Shown here: in pieces, positions 1-5,491 of the stretch
How the letters are laid out: every line of letters begins with the position of its first letter
Position numbering within the stretch: the stretch's first letter is position 1
Source of the DNA: Bacteroidales bacterium
GTDB taxonomy: Bacteria > Bacteroidota > Bacteroidia > Bacteroidales > VadinHA17
Direction: 5' to 3'
Assembly: GCA_003501665.1 (NCBI GenBank)
Contig: DNOQ01000172.1
Location: 1 to 5,491 of the forward strand
DNA: 5,491 nucleotides
Position numbers and translations under genes: made by a program
Notes under the pieces: model-generated
What the model was told of the DNA's origin: nothing
Databases searched by the model: none
Seen by the model: the letters and a program-made list of their open reading frames with translations, nothing else

Positions 1-215
1 AACATATTATCTATTCCCGACTTTATCACTCTGTCAGGATTGATCTCATCAACATAGAAAGTGTTCAGCTCCCTGAAGAGAGTCAGGAAAATATCAAGAT
101 TCTTGGCAATCCTGAAATCACGGGATTCCTGCAAGCTCAGAAAACCGGCACTTATGCCTCCGATAAACAGTATGCCAAGGATTATTGCCAGCCTTACGGA
201 ATTGATCTTTTTCAT
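1..215 (-). CDS. S41-family C-terminal processing protease, N-terminal part (truncated by window edge)
   Basis: Only the first 71 codons are present; the gene runs off the left edge. The ATG is at 213-215 and the frame stays open to position 1. Residues about 8-25 are a hydrophobic stretch after a Lys/Arg-containing start (MKKINSVR), which reads as a signal anchor or signal peptide, so the protease should act on the periplasmic side of the inner membrane. No lipobox cysteine is visible. Residues 36-68 (IAKNLDIFLTLFRELNTFYV, then DEINPDRVIKSGID) match the N-terminal helical region that precedes the PDZ and Ser/Lys catalytic domains of Bacteroidota carboxy-terminal processing peptidases (CtpA/Prc type). 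The PDZ domain and catalytic residues lie outside the window, so activity cannot be judged. It starts 37 bp after rnpA with no convincing Shine-Dalgarno sequence, and is probably the distal gene of the deoC-rnpA transcript. The family call rests on this N-terminal pattern alone. Confidence 0.82.
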   Translation of the reverse strand, partial: MKKINSVRLAIILGILFIGGISAGFLSLQESRDFRIAKNLDIFLTLFRELNTFYVDEINPDRVIKSGIDNM

Positions 216-252
216 ATTTTTTCAATTGAGGGAACTAAAATAAGAATATAAT

Positions 253-657
253 TTATTTAGCGGCACTTTGTTTTATTGTTTTAATGAGTTTGTTGAGCAG
301 TTCATTAACAGCTGTTTCCAGTATAGTGTATTCTTCAACCTTCTCTTTTCTGAATATAACTATCAAAGCTATCCTGATATTTTCCGAATTCAGGAATTCA
401 TAAAGAAAATATTTATTTCTTCTGTAAGCTTCTTTCATTCTGCGCTTCAGCAGATTCCTGCTAACGGCACGGCTTATTCCTTTTTTGGGGACCATGAGTG
501 CAACACGGGCCGGAAACGGGGAATTCAGCTCTGTTTCTGCCCATATCACCTTAAAAAAGGCAGTATAGAAAGAATTACCATATCCGAAAAGATATTCTAT
601 TGTTTTACGGCTGCAAAGCCTTTCTGCTTTTCTGAATGTTTCGCGGGTGGTAATCAT
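253..657 (-). CDS. rnpA: Ribonuclease P protein component
   Basis: This is the small basic protein subunit of RNase P. It binds the catalytic RNA (rnpB, not in this window) and helps it remove the 5' leader from precursor tRNAs in the cytoplasm. The product is 134 aa, slightly longer than the usual 110-125. Residues 7-30 show the typical N-terminal pattern (TFRKAERLCSRKTIEYLF, then a G-N-S-F turn). Residues 57-80 contain the family signature: PKKGISRAVSRN, then the RNR helix LLKRRMKEAYRR with R67, N68, K71, R72, E76 and R79. The ATG at 655-657 starts just before the conserved TFRKAERL block, which supports it. The gene lies 74 bp after hemD and 37 bp before the S41 protease. In many bacteria rnpA follows rpmH near the origin; here it sits with hemD, as in other Bacteroidota. 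No yidD lies between it and the protease. Confidence 0.96.
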   Translation of the reverse strand: MITTRETFRKAERLCSRKTIEYLFGYGNSFYTAFFKVIWAETELNSPFPARVALMVPKKGISRAVSRNLLKRRMKEAYRRNKYFLYEFLNSENIRIALIVIFRKEKVEEYTILETAVNELLNKLIKTIKQSAAK

Positions 658-731
658 CTGAGCAAACCTTATAATTAAAGGTCTCCACGGCTTTAGCTGA
701 CTTCGGGATACATGAACCGGAAGATTAAACT

Positions 732-1484
732 TTACTTCGAATTCCTGTTATGCTCTTTGAGAAAGTTGTCAAGAGCCATAGTCATCGAGGGAGCTTTTGG
801 ATTGGGTGCATTGATATCGAGCCTCAGCCCCTCCTGTTCAACTGCACAGGCTGTGGTCGGCCCGAAAGCTGCTATTTTTATATCTCCCTGGACAAAATCG
901 GGAAAATTCTCTTTAAGCGATTTAATTCCTGAAGGACTGTAAAAAACCAGAATATCGTAATCGAAATCCTTCAGATCGGAAAAGTCACTGCTGATGGTTT
1001 TGTACAGAATACCTATTGTATAACTGATATTGTGCTTATCAAGCAGCTCCGGGATTTCAGTATTATGAGGTTCGGGAAGTGGAACAAAGTAATTATCATC
1101 CTTGTGCTTTGCAATAATATCAATGAGATCCTGAAATTTTGCCTTTCCATGGAATATCTTTCTTTTCCGGTAAACAATATATTTCTGAAGATAGAAAGCA
1201 ACATTCTCCGTTATACAGAAATATTTCATGGTGTCAGGAACTGTTATCCGGAGTTCATTGCATATCCTGAAAAAATGATCGATCCCCGTCTTGCTTGTGA
1301 AGATAACAGCAGAGAAATCAAGGATACTGATCTTTTGATGTCTGAAATCCTTTGATGAGATCCCTTCTACCGATATAAAAGGCTTGAATTCAACTTTAAG
1401 ATTGTATTTTTTTGCCAGATCGAAATATGGAGATTTCGGGTTCATCGGTTCTGGCTGTGACACTAAAATCTTCCTTATTTTCAA
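732..1484 (-). CDS. hemD: Uroporphyrinogen-III synthase, apparent TTG start
   Basis: HemD closes hydroxymethylbilane into uroporphyrinogen III with inversion of ring D, the branch-point precursor of haem, sirohaem and cobalamin, in the cytoplasm. The 250-aa product shows the two-lobed pattern: a first strand KILVSQPEP (5-13) and SPYFDLAKKY (18-27), AVIFTSKTGIDHFF (59-72), FYSPSGIKSL (181-190), AAFGPTTACAVEQEGL (205-220), then APNPKAPSMTMALDNF (226-241). The family is poorly conserved overall, and these blocks match the Bacteroidota version. The start at 1482-1484 is TTG. There is no in-frame ATG before codon 14, and an in-frame TAA lies 7 codons upstream, so TTG is the best choice although AAGGAG abuts it with no spacer. 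The gene follows the DUF4271 gene by 47 bp and precedes rnpA by 74 bp. No other haem genes are in the window. Confidence 0.9.
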   Translation of the reverse strand: MKIRKILVSQPEPMNPKSPYFDLAKKYNLKVEFKPFISVEGISSKDFRHQKISILDFSAVIFTSKTGIDHFFRICNELRITVPDTMKYFCITENVAFYLQKYIVYRKRKIFHGKAKFQDLIDIIAKHKDDNYFVPLPEPHNTEIPELLDKHNISYTIGILYKTISSDFSDLKDFDYDILVFYSPSGIKSLKENFPDFVQGDIKIAAFGPTTACAVEQEGLRLDINAPNPKAPSMTMALDNFLKEHNRNSK

Positions 1485-1531
1485 CTCCTTGCGATTTTTA
1501 GTTTAACTACTCAGGAACCTCTCGCTTTCTT

Positions 1532-2542
1532 CTAAAACAGATTTGTCAAATATCTTAATACTATCAATACCGGAAGAAATTCCAGGGCACAAAGGTACAA
1601 AATCAAATATAAAATTGAAATATTATGCTTCAGAAAAATAAAAAACAGCCTCATTATGCGCATAATATAAAAAGCTGAGATGAAAATAATTCCTGTGGTA
1701 AAAAGCGTTTCGGGATGAAAGAGATTTGTATATGTAAGTAAAACAGAAAGAAGGAAAAGGAAAAAACCGGTAACCTGATATGCCTGATATACTGTAGATA
1801 AGTATTCGCCGAATATCACTGTTTCATCAGTGATATTGCCAACCAGGAAACATATAATGTTACGAAATGTAACTGACAGGGCAATGATGACAAGGAAAAC
1901 AAGCCATAAGATGATTCCTGAAATGCCTGTCGGATTAAAATTATGGTAATCTGTGCTCAGGTAAGCAAATAGTGCAATATTGGAAAATGTAACAAAATTA
2001 ATCAAAGTTGATTTCCAGTGAAAAAATACTGTTCTTTCCCGTGATGCAGGATCCCCTATTCCCCTGAAAAGCAGGAAAGCCTTGATATTATTTAAGGATT
2101 TGCCCGGGAGTGCACTCAGGGCTGAATAAACAAATGCTGAAAGAACAACGACTGCTATGATCCAGTCTTCATTAAATGGCTGTTTGGGAATTGTCTTACC
2201 GTCTCTGAGGTGCGATGTAATTATTGCCGAGGTTGAAAATTGCCGATCTGTTCCGATATAATTGAAAGGGAAAAGGTATTTGTGGCCATGATAAAAATTG
2301 TTAATCTGATCCTGATTTCCGGAATAAATGACATCTCCCACACGATTTTTAAGACTGACAGATGCAATTTCCGTATTTTCACGTCTTATTACCGGTATTT
2401 TAGTATCATCATTTACAGATGTAACAATGTCGGCAATGCCAATCGTATCGGCATTTATGATGATTTTTTTTAAGGAAGAATCCTGTATTTGTCTGGCCGG
2501 ATCCTGAATGATAATATTATGTTCCTTGTCAAAAATGATCAT
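1532..2542 (-). CDS. DUF4271 family integral membrane protein
   Basis: This is a 336-aa inner-membrane protein of unknown function. Residues 1 to about 120 are polar and poorly recognisable. From about 127 there are roughly six hydrophobic segments (about 127-146, 178-196, 206-235, 257-275, 281-304, 309-330). An Arg-rich stretch around 154-170 (KAFLLFRG, ASRERT) precedes the second one. The C-terminal block ILYLILYLCALEFLPVLIVL (310-329) is the most recognisable DUF4271 hallmark, and this family habitually sits beside hemD in Bacteroidota. An upstream in-frame TTG at 2594-2596 would add 18 residues, but that extension is buried in deoC. The ATG at 2540-2542 is preceded by CCGGAGAGAGAC, a good ribosome-binding-like sequence, so I chose it. 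It overlaps the deoC 3' end by 14 bp, suggesting translational coupling. Association with tetrapyrrole metabolism is only a neighbourhood inference; no catalytic motif is visible. Confidence 0.88.
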   Translation of the reverse strand: MIIFDKEHNIIIQDPARQIQDSSLKKIIINADTIGIADIVTSVNDDTKIPVIRRENTEIASVSLKNRVGDVIYSGNQDQINNFYHGHKYLFPFNYIGTDRQFSTSAIITSHLRDGKTIPKQPFNEDWIIAVVVLSAFVYSALSALPGKSLNNIKAFLLFRGIGDPASRERTVFFHWKSTLINFVTFSNIALFAYLSTDYHNFNPTGISGIILWLVFLVIIALSVTFRNIICFLVGNITDETVIFGEYLSTVYQAYQVTGFFLFLLSVLLTYTNLFHPETLFTTGIIFISAFYIMRIMRLFFIFLKHNISILYLILYLCALEFLPVLIVLRYLTNLF

Positions 2543-3401
2543 GTCTCTCTCCGGCGATTTCGGACAGAATATTATTTGCAAGCCGGCTCGAACCAATCCT
2601 GAAATAATTATTATTGAGCCACTCTTTTCCGAGACAATGTTCTGTTATCCTGTAGTATGATATTGCATCATTTACAGTTACAATACCGCCGGCAGGTTTG
2701 AATCCGACTTTTATTCCTGTTTCGGAATAGAAATAGGAAATTGCCCTGCACATTACAAATGCAGCTTCGGGTGTTGCTGAAATATTTACTTTTCCCGTTG
2801 ATGTCTTGATAAAATCAGCTCCGGCATCCATTACGATCATCGAAGCCTTAAATATATTTTCGTGGTCACCAAGCAAACCCGATTCAATTATAACTTTCAG
2901 ATTTTTATTTCCCACAGCCTCCTTTATTTCTCTTATCTCATCGGCAACTGCAGCATAATCATTGCTGAGGAACGAACCTACGGAAATGACCATATCAATC
3001 TCATCGGCGCCTGATTCCAGGGCCATTTTACATTCTGCCAGCTTAATTGACCGGAATGTCTGGGATGATGGAAATCCTCCTGCTACCGATGCTATCTTAA
3101 CTGTTTTTACAGTAAGTTTTTCCTTTACCAGGGGTACAAAATTGGGAAATACACATAACGCGGCAACATTCGGAATATTTGTAAACCTTCCCGAAAAACT
3201 GTTGATTTTTCCCGTGAGGTGTAAAATGTGGCTTTTATTATCGGAGGTGTTAAGGCTTGTAAGATCGAGACAATTCAATATTGTCATTAACAAATACTTG
3301 TCCGGAATTATGGCAACAGTTTCCGACACTTTTTTCAGCTCCCTTCTGATCTCTGATTCCGACGGACACTGTTTAATCAGTTTTTCGTATAATTTGGTCA
3401 T
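2529..3401 (-). CDS. deoC: Deoxyribose-phosphate aldolase
   Basis: DeoC is a class I (Schiff-base) aldolase that cleaves 2-deoxyribose-5-phosphate to glyceraldehyde-3-phosphate and acetaldehyde, the last step of deoxynucleoside catabolism, in the cytoplasm. The 290-aa product is about 30 residues longer than the E. coli enzyme (259 aa), mostly through an N-terminal helical extension (about 1-35). Family blocks are present in order: LDLTSL (45-50), ALCVFPNFVP (81-90), the GADEIDMV strand (131-138) with D136 as the probable equivalent of E. coli Asp102, KVIIESGLL (169-177), FIKTSTGK (197-204) with K199 as Schiff-base lysine, and GFKPAGGI (233-240) with K235 as the second active-site lysine. All key residues are intact, so it should be active. 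The ATG is at 3399-3401. No phosphopentomutase or nucleoside phosphorylase gene is adjacent. It is probably the first gene of its transcript. Confidence 0.96.
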   Translation of the reverse strand: MTKLYEKLIKQCPSESEIRRELKKVSETVAIIPDKYLLMTILNCLDLTSLNTSDNKSHILHLTGKINSFSGRFTNIPNVAALCVFPNFVPLVKEKLTVKTVKIASVAGGFPSSQTFRSIKLAECKMALESGADEIDMVISVGSFLSNDYAAVADEIREIKEAVGNKNLKVIIESGLLGDHENIFKASMIVMDAGADFIKTSTGKVNISATPEAAFVMCRAISYFYSETGIKVGFKPAGGIVTVNDAISYYRITEHCLGKEWLNNNYFRIGSSRLANNILSEIAGERHDHF

Positions 3402-3412
3402 GACATCAGGTT

Positions 3413-3420
3413 CAAAACAA
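3413..3420 (-). promoter_or_regulatory. Possible -7 element of a deoC promoter
   Basis: Read on the minus strand this is TTGTTTTG, a 7/8 match to the Bacteroidota -7 consensus TAnnTTTG, ending 11 nt before the deoC ATG. No clear TTG-type -33 element is seen about 19-21 nt further upstream. The call rests mainly on its position in the only sizeable gap in front of the deoC-rnpA group, and such a match can arise by chance in AT-rich sequence. Confidence 0.2.
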
Positions 3421-3495
3421 TAAACGAATTAATGAATTTGAAGGGGGTTAAATTAATGTTTTTTATTTTTAAAAAAGGATTATTCATGAATTTAT

Positions 3496-3523
3496 GTTGA
3501 AACGGCATGAGAACCGTTTCAAC
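3496..3523 (-). terminator. Perfect 10-bp hairpin at the end of the MFS gene, probable terminator
   Basis: GTTGAAACGG (3496-3505) and CCGTTTCAAC (3514-3523) are exact inverted repeats separated by an 8-nt loop. The stem includes the stop codon of the MFS gene (3519-3521). Read on the minus strand it is followed by AT-rich sequence, but the T6 run (3476-3471) begins only 19 nt later. It is therefore not a textbook intrinsic terminator. It could be a weak terminator, an mRNA 3'-end stabiliser or a structure lowering read-through into deoC. Confidence 0.5.
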
Positions 3524-4907
3524 TCCGGTTCCGTGCCAGTGAAGCAAAAATACCAAAAATGCAAAGAATGGAAAATATTATGAATCCGCTCCTCATGCCG
3601 GCCATAAGTTTCGGATACGAAGCAGGATTTATTGCCTGCTGTCCCAGATACAGGGCCAGAAGCATCATCGCGATTCCCATACTCATCATTTGTCCGGCCA
3701 TACGCATAGTACCTACAACAGCGGATGCCACTCCAAAATATTTCTTTTCAACCGAACTCATAATGGCATTGGAGTTGGGAGAGGAGAAGAGCCCGAAACC
3801 AACTCCCATAATTATTAAAAGAGCAATAATAAAGAACAGGGAGCTCTCCGGGCCGACAAAACAAAGCAATACCAATCCTGCAGCCGTAAGCCCCATCCCA
3901 CAGGATGCAATGATTCCGGGATTGTATTTATCGGAAAGCCTCCCGGCAACCGGTGACAAAAGAGCCATCATTACCGGTTGGGATATCATGATCATTCCTG
4001 CAGTCCTGGCATCAAAACCTTTCAGATACTGAAGATAAAGACTGATAAAAAAACCTGTGGCAGCAGTGGCTGAATAATGAATAAGAGCCGCTATTCCCGA
4101 AAAAGCAAAAATTCTGTTATGAAGCATAAGTCTTATGTTAAATACCGGACTTTCAACCTTCTCTTCATATAAAAGAAAAACAATTCCCAGCAGGATGCCG
4201 GTTCCGAGAAGGATCCATCCCGAAACAGACGGGAGCCTGGAGAACCCCAGCATAAATGATGCAAGGAAAATACCATAAATCACAGAACCGCGCCAGTCAA
4301 ATTTTTCTCCTTTGGCCTCCGACCATTCAATTTTTATTTTATTGAATATCAAATATAAGGAGATAATGCCAACGGGAACAAGAAAGACAAAAATGCTTCT
4401 CCAGCCGAAATACTGGGTCAGTAATCCGCCGATAACGGGTCCGCTGGAAAGACCTGTATAAACTGCTGTAGTATTTATTCCCACAGCCCTTCCACGCTCA
4501 CCGGGCCCGAAAACAGATGTCAGAATTGCCAGACTTGTTCCGAATATCATTGCACCCGAAATACCCTGAAGGATCCGGAAAGCTATAAGTGATTGAATGT
4601 TCCACGAAAAAATGATAAGAAAAGCTGATAATGTAAAAAGAGAAATGCCTGTTGTGAAGATCTTTTTCCTCCCGGTAATATCTGCAAGCCTTCCAAAGGG
4701 AAGAAGAAATACAGCCGATGCAAGGATAAAGCTGCTGACTATCCATCCAAGCTCCAATGCAGTGGCATCGAAATCTTTCCCTATGGCAGGAAGGGCAAGG
4801 TTGACAGCGGAACCCAGAAAAGGTGTCAGAAATGCAGCAAAAGCTGAAACCAGTAAAACAGACCTTTTAAGTTTTATATCATCAGCAGATACTATATTCT
4901 TATCCAT
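3519..4907 (-). CDS. MFS transporter, DHA2 (14-TMS, EmrB/QacA-like) drug:H+ antiporter family
   Basis: This is a 462-aa polytopic inner-membrane protein, probably a proton-driven exporter of small, often hydrophobic compounds; the substrate cannot be read from the sequence. Motifs in order: an N-terminal helix with FLGSAVNLALPAIGKDF (30-46), as in DHA2 members; motif A GRLADITGRKK (72-82) in the loop between helices 2 and 3; motif B RILQGISGAM (111-120) with the conserved Arg; and motif C GLSSGPVIGG (152-161), the antiporter signature. A degenerate motif A copy, GRLSDKYNPG (322-331), marks the second half. Hydrophobic segments continue to about 456, consistent with 14 helices. Its ATG (4905-4907) lies 6 bp after the dtd stop, so the two genes are probably co-transcribed and possibly coupled. 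It ends in a strong hairpin. No regulator, membrane-fusion protein or outer-membrane channel gene is nearby, so a tripartite pump is not supported here. Codon use resembles its neighbours. Confidence 0.9.
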   Translation of the reverse strand: MDKNIVSADDIKLKRSVLLVSAFAAFLTPFLGSAVNLALPAIGKDFDATALELGWIVSSFILASAVFLLPFGRLADITGRKKIFTTGISLFTLSAFLIIFSWNIQSLIAFRILQGISGAMIFGTSLAILTSVFGPGERGRAVGINTTAVYTGLSSGPVIGGLLTQYFGWRSIFVFLVPVGIISLYLIFNKIKIEWSEAKGEKFDWRGSVIYGIFLASFMLGFSRLPSVSGWILLGTGILLGIVFLLYEEKVESPVFNIRLMLHNRIFAFSGIAALIHYSATAATGFFISLYLQYLKGFDARTAGMIMISQPVMMALLSPVAGRLSDKYNPGIIASCGMGLTAAGLVLLCFVGPESSLFFIIALLIIMGVGFGLFSSPNSNAIMSSVEKKYFGVASAVVGTMRMAGQMMSMGIAMMLLALYLGQQAINPASYPKLMAGMRSGFIIFSILCIFGIFASLARNRS

Positions 4908-4913
4908 TATTTT

Positions 4914-5366
4914 TCATTCTTTATCCTTCGTGTCGATAATTATTGTTACAGGCCCGTCATTATGTATCTCCACCATCATCATTGCACCGAATTCTCCTGT
5001 TCCAACCGGTTTTCCCAGTAATTCCGATAAGCGGTTGACAAACATTTCATAAAGCGGAATCGCAGTTTCCTGAGATGCGGCTCTGATGTATGACGGCCTG
5101 TTACCTTTTTTTGTTTTTGCATGAAGGGTGAACTGACTCACTACAATTATATCACCTCCGGTATCAAGAACTGAAAGATTCATCACCCCGTTAAGGTCGT
5201 TAAATATTCTGAGCTGAATAATCTTGTTACAGAGCCATTCCACATCTTCAATATTGTCTGCTTCCTCAAAACCTGTCAGGATCATTAATCCCGGACCTGA
5301 CGATGCAATAATTCCCTCACGCGTCCTTACAGATCCTTTACTTACTCGCTGAACAACTGCTCTCAT
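4914..5366 (-). CDS. dtd: D-aminoacyl-tRNA deacylase
   Basis: Dtd hydrolyses D-amino acids (and glycine mischarged on tRNA-Ala) from tRNAs, keeping D-residues out of translation; it works as a cytoplasmic homodimer. The 150-aa product matches the usual 145-150 aa. It begins MRAVVQRVSKGSV, the standard family start, which fixes the ATG at 5364-5366. The two active-site blocks are present: SQFTL (77-81) with T80, and the NxGPVT-type motif NDGPVT (136-141), whose Gly-Pro pair (138-139) in the family forms the cross-subunit cis-Pro chiral selector. Asp replaces the common Ser or Thr in that motif, a tolerated position as far as I know. GNRPSY (88-93) is also typical. The MFS gene follows after 6 bp. 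Upstream lies a gap of about 90 bp of AT-rich sequence that may hold its promoter. Confidence 0.96.
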   Translation of the reverse strand: MRAVVQRVSKGSVRTREGIIASSGPGLMILTGFEEADNIEDVEWLCNKIIQLRIFNDLNGVMNLSVLDTGGDIIVVSQFTLHAKTKKGNRPSYIRAASQETAIPLYEMFVNRLSELLGKPVGTGEFGAMMMVEIHNDGPVTIIIDTKDKE

Positions 5367-5392
5367 GATTGTATAAGCCTGATTAAGGGGTG

Positions 5393-5400
5393 TAAATATA
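5393..5400 (-). promoter_or_regulatory. Possible -7 element of a dtd promoter
   Basis: On the minus strand this reads TATATTTA, 7/8 to TAnnTTTG, ending 26 nt before the dtd ATG. No good -33 element is visible at the expected distance. It is plausible only because it lies in the short gap upstream of dtd; AT-rich sequence gives such matches easily. Confidence 0.2.
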
Positions 5401-5435
5401 AGATCAATTTAATAAGCTGTGAACGGATTTTTATG

Positions 5436-5443
5436 TAAGTTTG
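5436..5443 (+). promoter_or_regulatory. Exact TAnnTTTG match, candidate plus-strand Bacteroidota -7 element
   Basis: TAAGTTTG matches the Bacteroidota -7 consensus at every fixed position. It lies 17 nt before a plus-strand ATG at 5461, with AT-rich sequence in between, the usual arrangement for a short leader. No clear -33 TTG was found about 20 nt upstream. If real, it would drive a gene divergent from dtd. Confidence 0.3.
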
Positions 5444-5453
5444 ACGCTCTATT

Positions 5454-5491
5454 TTATTTTATGGAATTTATGACGGTTCTCGCCGTAGCAG
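5454..5491 (-). CDS. Possible 3' tail of an upstream minus-strand gene
   Basis: Entering from the right edge, one minus-strand frame reads ATARTVINSIK and stops at TAA (5454-5456), about 87 bp before the dtd ATG. It resembles the end of a small alpha-helical domain; an A-T-A-x-x-V pattern would fit the end of a helix-hairpin-helix such as that of UvrC, which I recall lying next to dtd in some Bacteroidota. Eleven residues are far too few for a family call. A second frame (CYGENRHKFHKIK, stop at 5449-5451) is also open, so frame and existence are both uncertain. It is mutually exclusive in practice with the plus-strand start listed at 5461. Confidence 0.28.
   Translation of the reverse strand, partial: ATARTVINSIK
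5461..5491 (+). CDS. Possible start of a divergent plus-strand gene
   Basis: ATG at 5461 opens a frame reading MEFMTVLAVA up to the right edge; a second in-frame ATG lies at 5470. The only support is the TAnnTTTG match 17 nt upstream and the AT-rich leader, both common for Bacteroidota starts. Ten residues give no family information. The alternative is that this stretch is the end of a minus-strand gene, which the consistent strand of all other genes here favours slightly. Confidence 0.22.
   Translation, partial: MEFMTVLAVA

Noticed and set aside
268..678. Plus-strand open frame of 136 codons opposite rnpA
   Set aside because: It is the antisense shadow of rnpA, whose RNR signature is clear; the shadow is rich in Phe, Ser and Cys with no recognisable motif.
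666..682. Inverted repeat ACCTT / AAGGT with 7-nt loop upstream of rnpA
   Set aside because: A 5-bp AT-rich stem is within chance expectation, and it lacks a T-run or a conserved operator form. The nearby AAGGTTTG is only a partial -7 match.
2962..3423. Plus-strand open frame of 153 codons opposite deoC
   Set aside because: deoC is unmistakable on the minus strand with both active-site lysines; the plus frame is a shadow.
3559..4032. Plus-strand open frame of 157 codons opposite the MFS gene
   Set aside because: It is an antisense shadow of the transporter; the minus-strand frame has motifs A, B and C while this one has none.
4597..5052. Plus-strand open frame of 151 codons spanning the dtd-MFS junction
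   Set aside because: It crosses the ends of two well-identified opposite-strand genes and shows no family pattern.
1..5491. Search for a new defence, mobile or biosynthetic system
   Set aside because: All sizeable genes belong to known housekeeping or transporter families. There are no transposase, integrase, nuclease, reverse-transcriptase or helicase motifs, no repeat arrays and no visible compositional break.

Overview
This is a chromosomal housekeeping segment, very probably from a member of the Bacteroidota. The evidence is family-level: an AT-rich genome, a DUF4271 membrane protein (a family essentially confined to Bacteroidota), the order DUF4271-hemD-rnpA-S41 peptidase, and mostly weak or absent Shine-Dalgarno sequences. 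I cannot assign a genus.

Every well-supported gene is on the minus strand, so transcription runs from high to low coordinates. Unit 1 (about 5366 down to 3519) is dtd, a D-aminoacyl-tRNA deacylase, followed 6 bp later by a 14-helix DHA2-type MFS exporter. It ends at a perfect 10-bp hairpin that overlaps the transporter's stop codon. A gap of about 117 bp follows, and it probably carries the deoC promoter. Unit 2 (3401 down past position 1) is deoC (deoxyribose-phosphate aldolase), a DUF4271 membrane protein overlapping deoC by 14 bp, hemD (uroporphyrinogen-III synthase, apparently with a TTG start), rnpA (RNase P protein) and the first 71 codons of an S41-family C-terminal processing protease, cut by the window edge.

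The products do not form one pathway. They cover tRNA quality control and processing (dtd, rnpA), deoxyribonucleoside catabolism (deoC), tetrapyrrole synthesis (hemD), envelope proteolysis (S41) and export (MFS). The grouping looks like a conserved housekeeping cluster rather than a dedicated system. The right edge (5367-5491) is unresolved: it holds either the 3' tail of another minus-strand gene or the start of a divergent plus-strand gene behind a TAnnTTTG-like promoter element.

I found no mobile element, CRISPR array, tRNA, rRNA or riboswitch. No stretch over 300 bp lacks a gene. I see no evidence of a new defence or biosynthetic system. The points most worth checking are the transporter lodged between dtd and deoC, the start codons of hemD and the DUF4271 gene, the hairpin-bearing gap and the ambiguous right edge.
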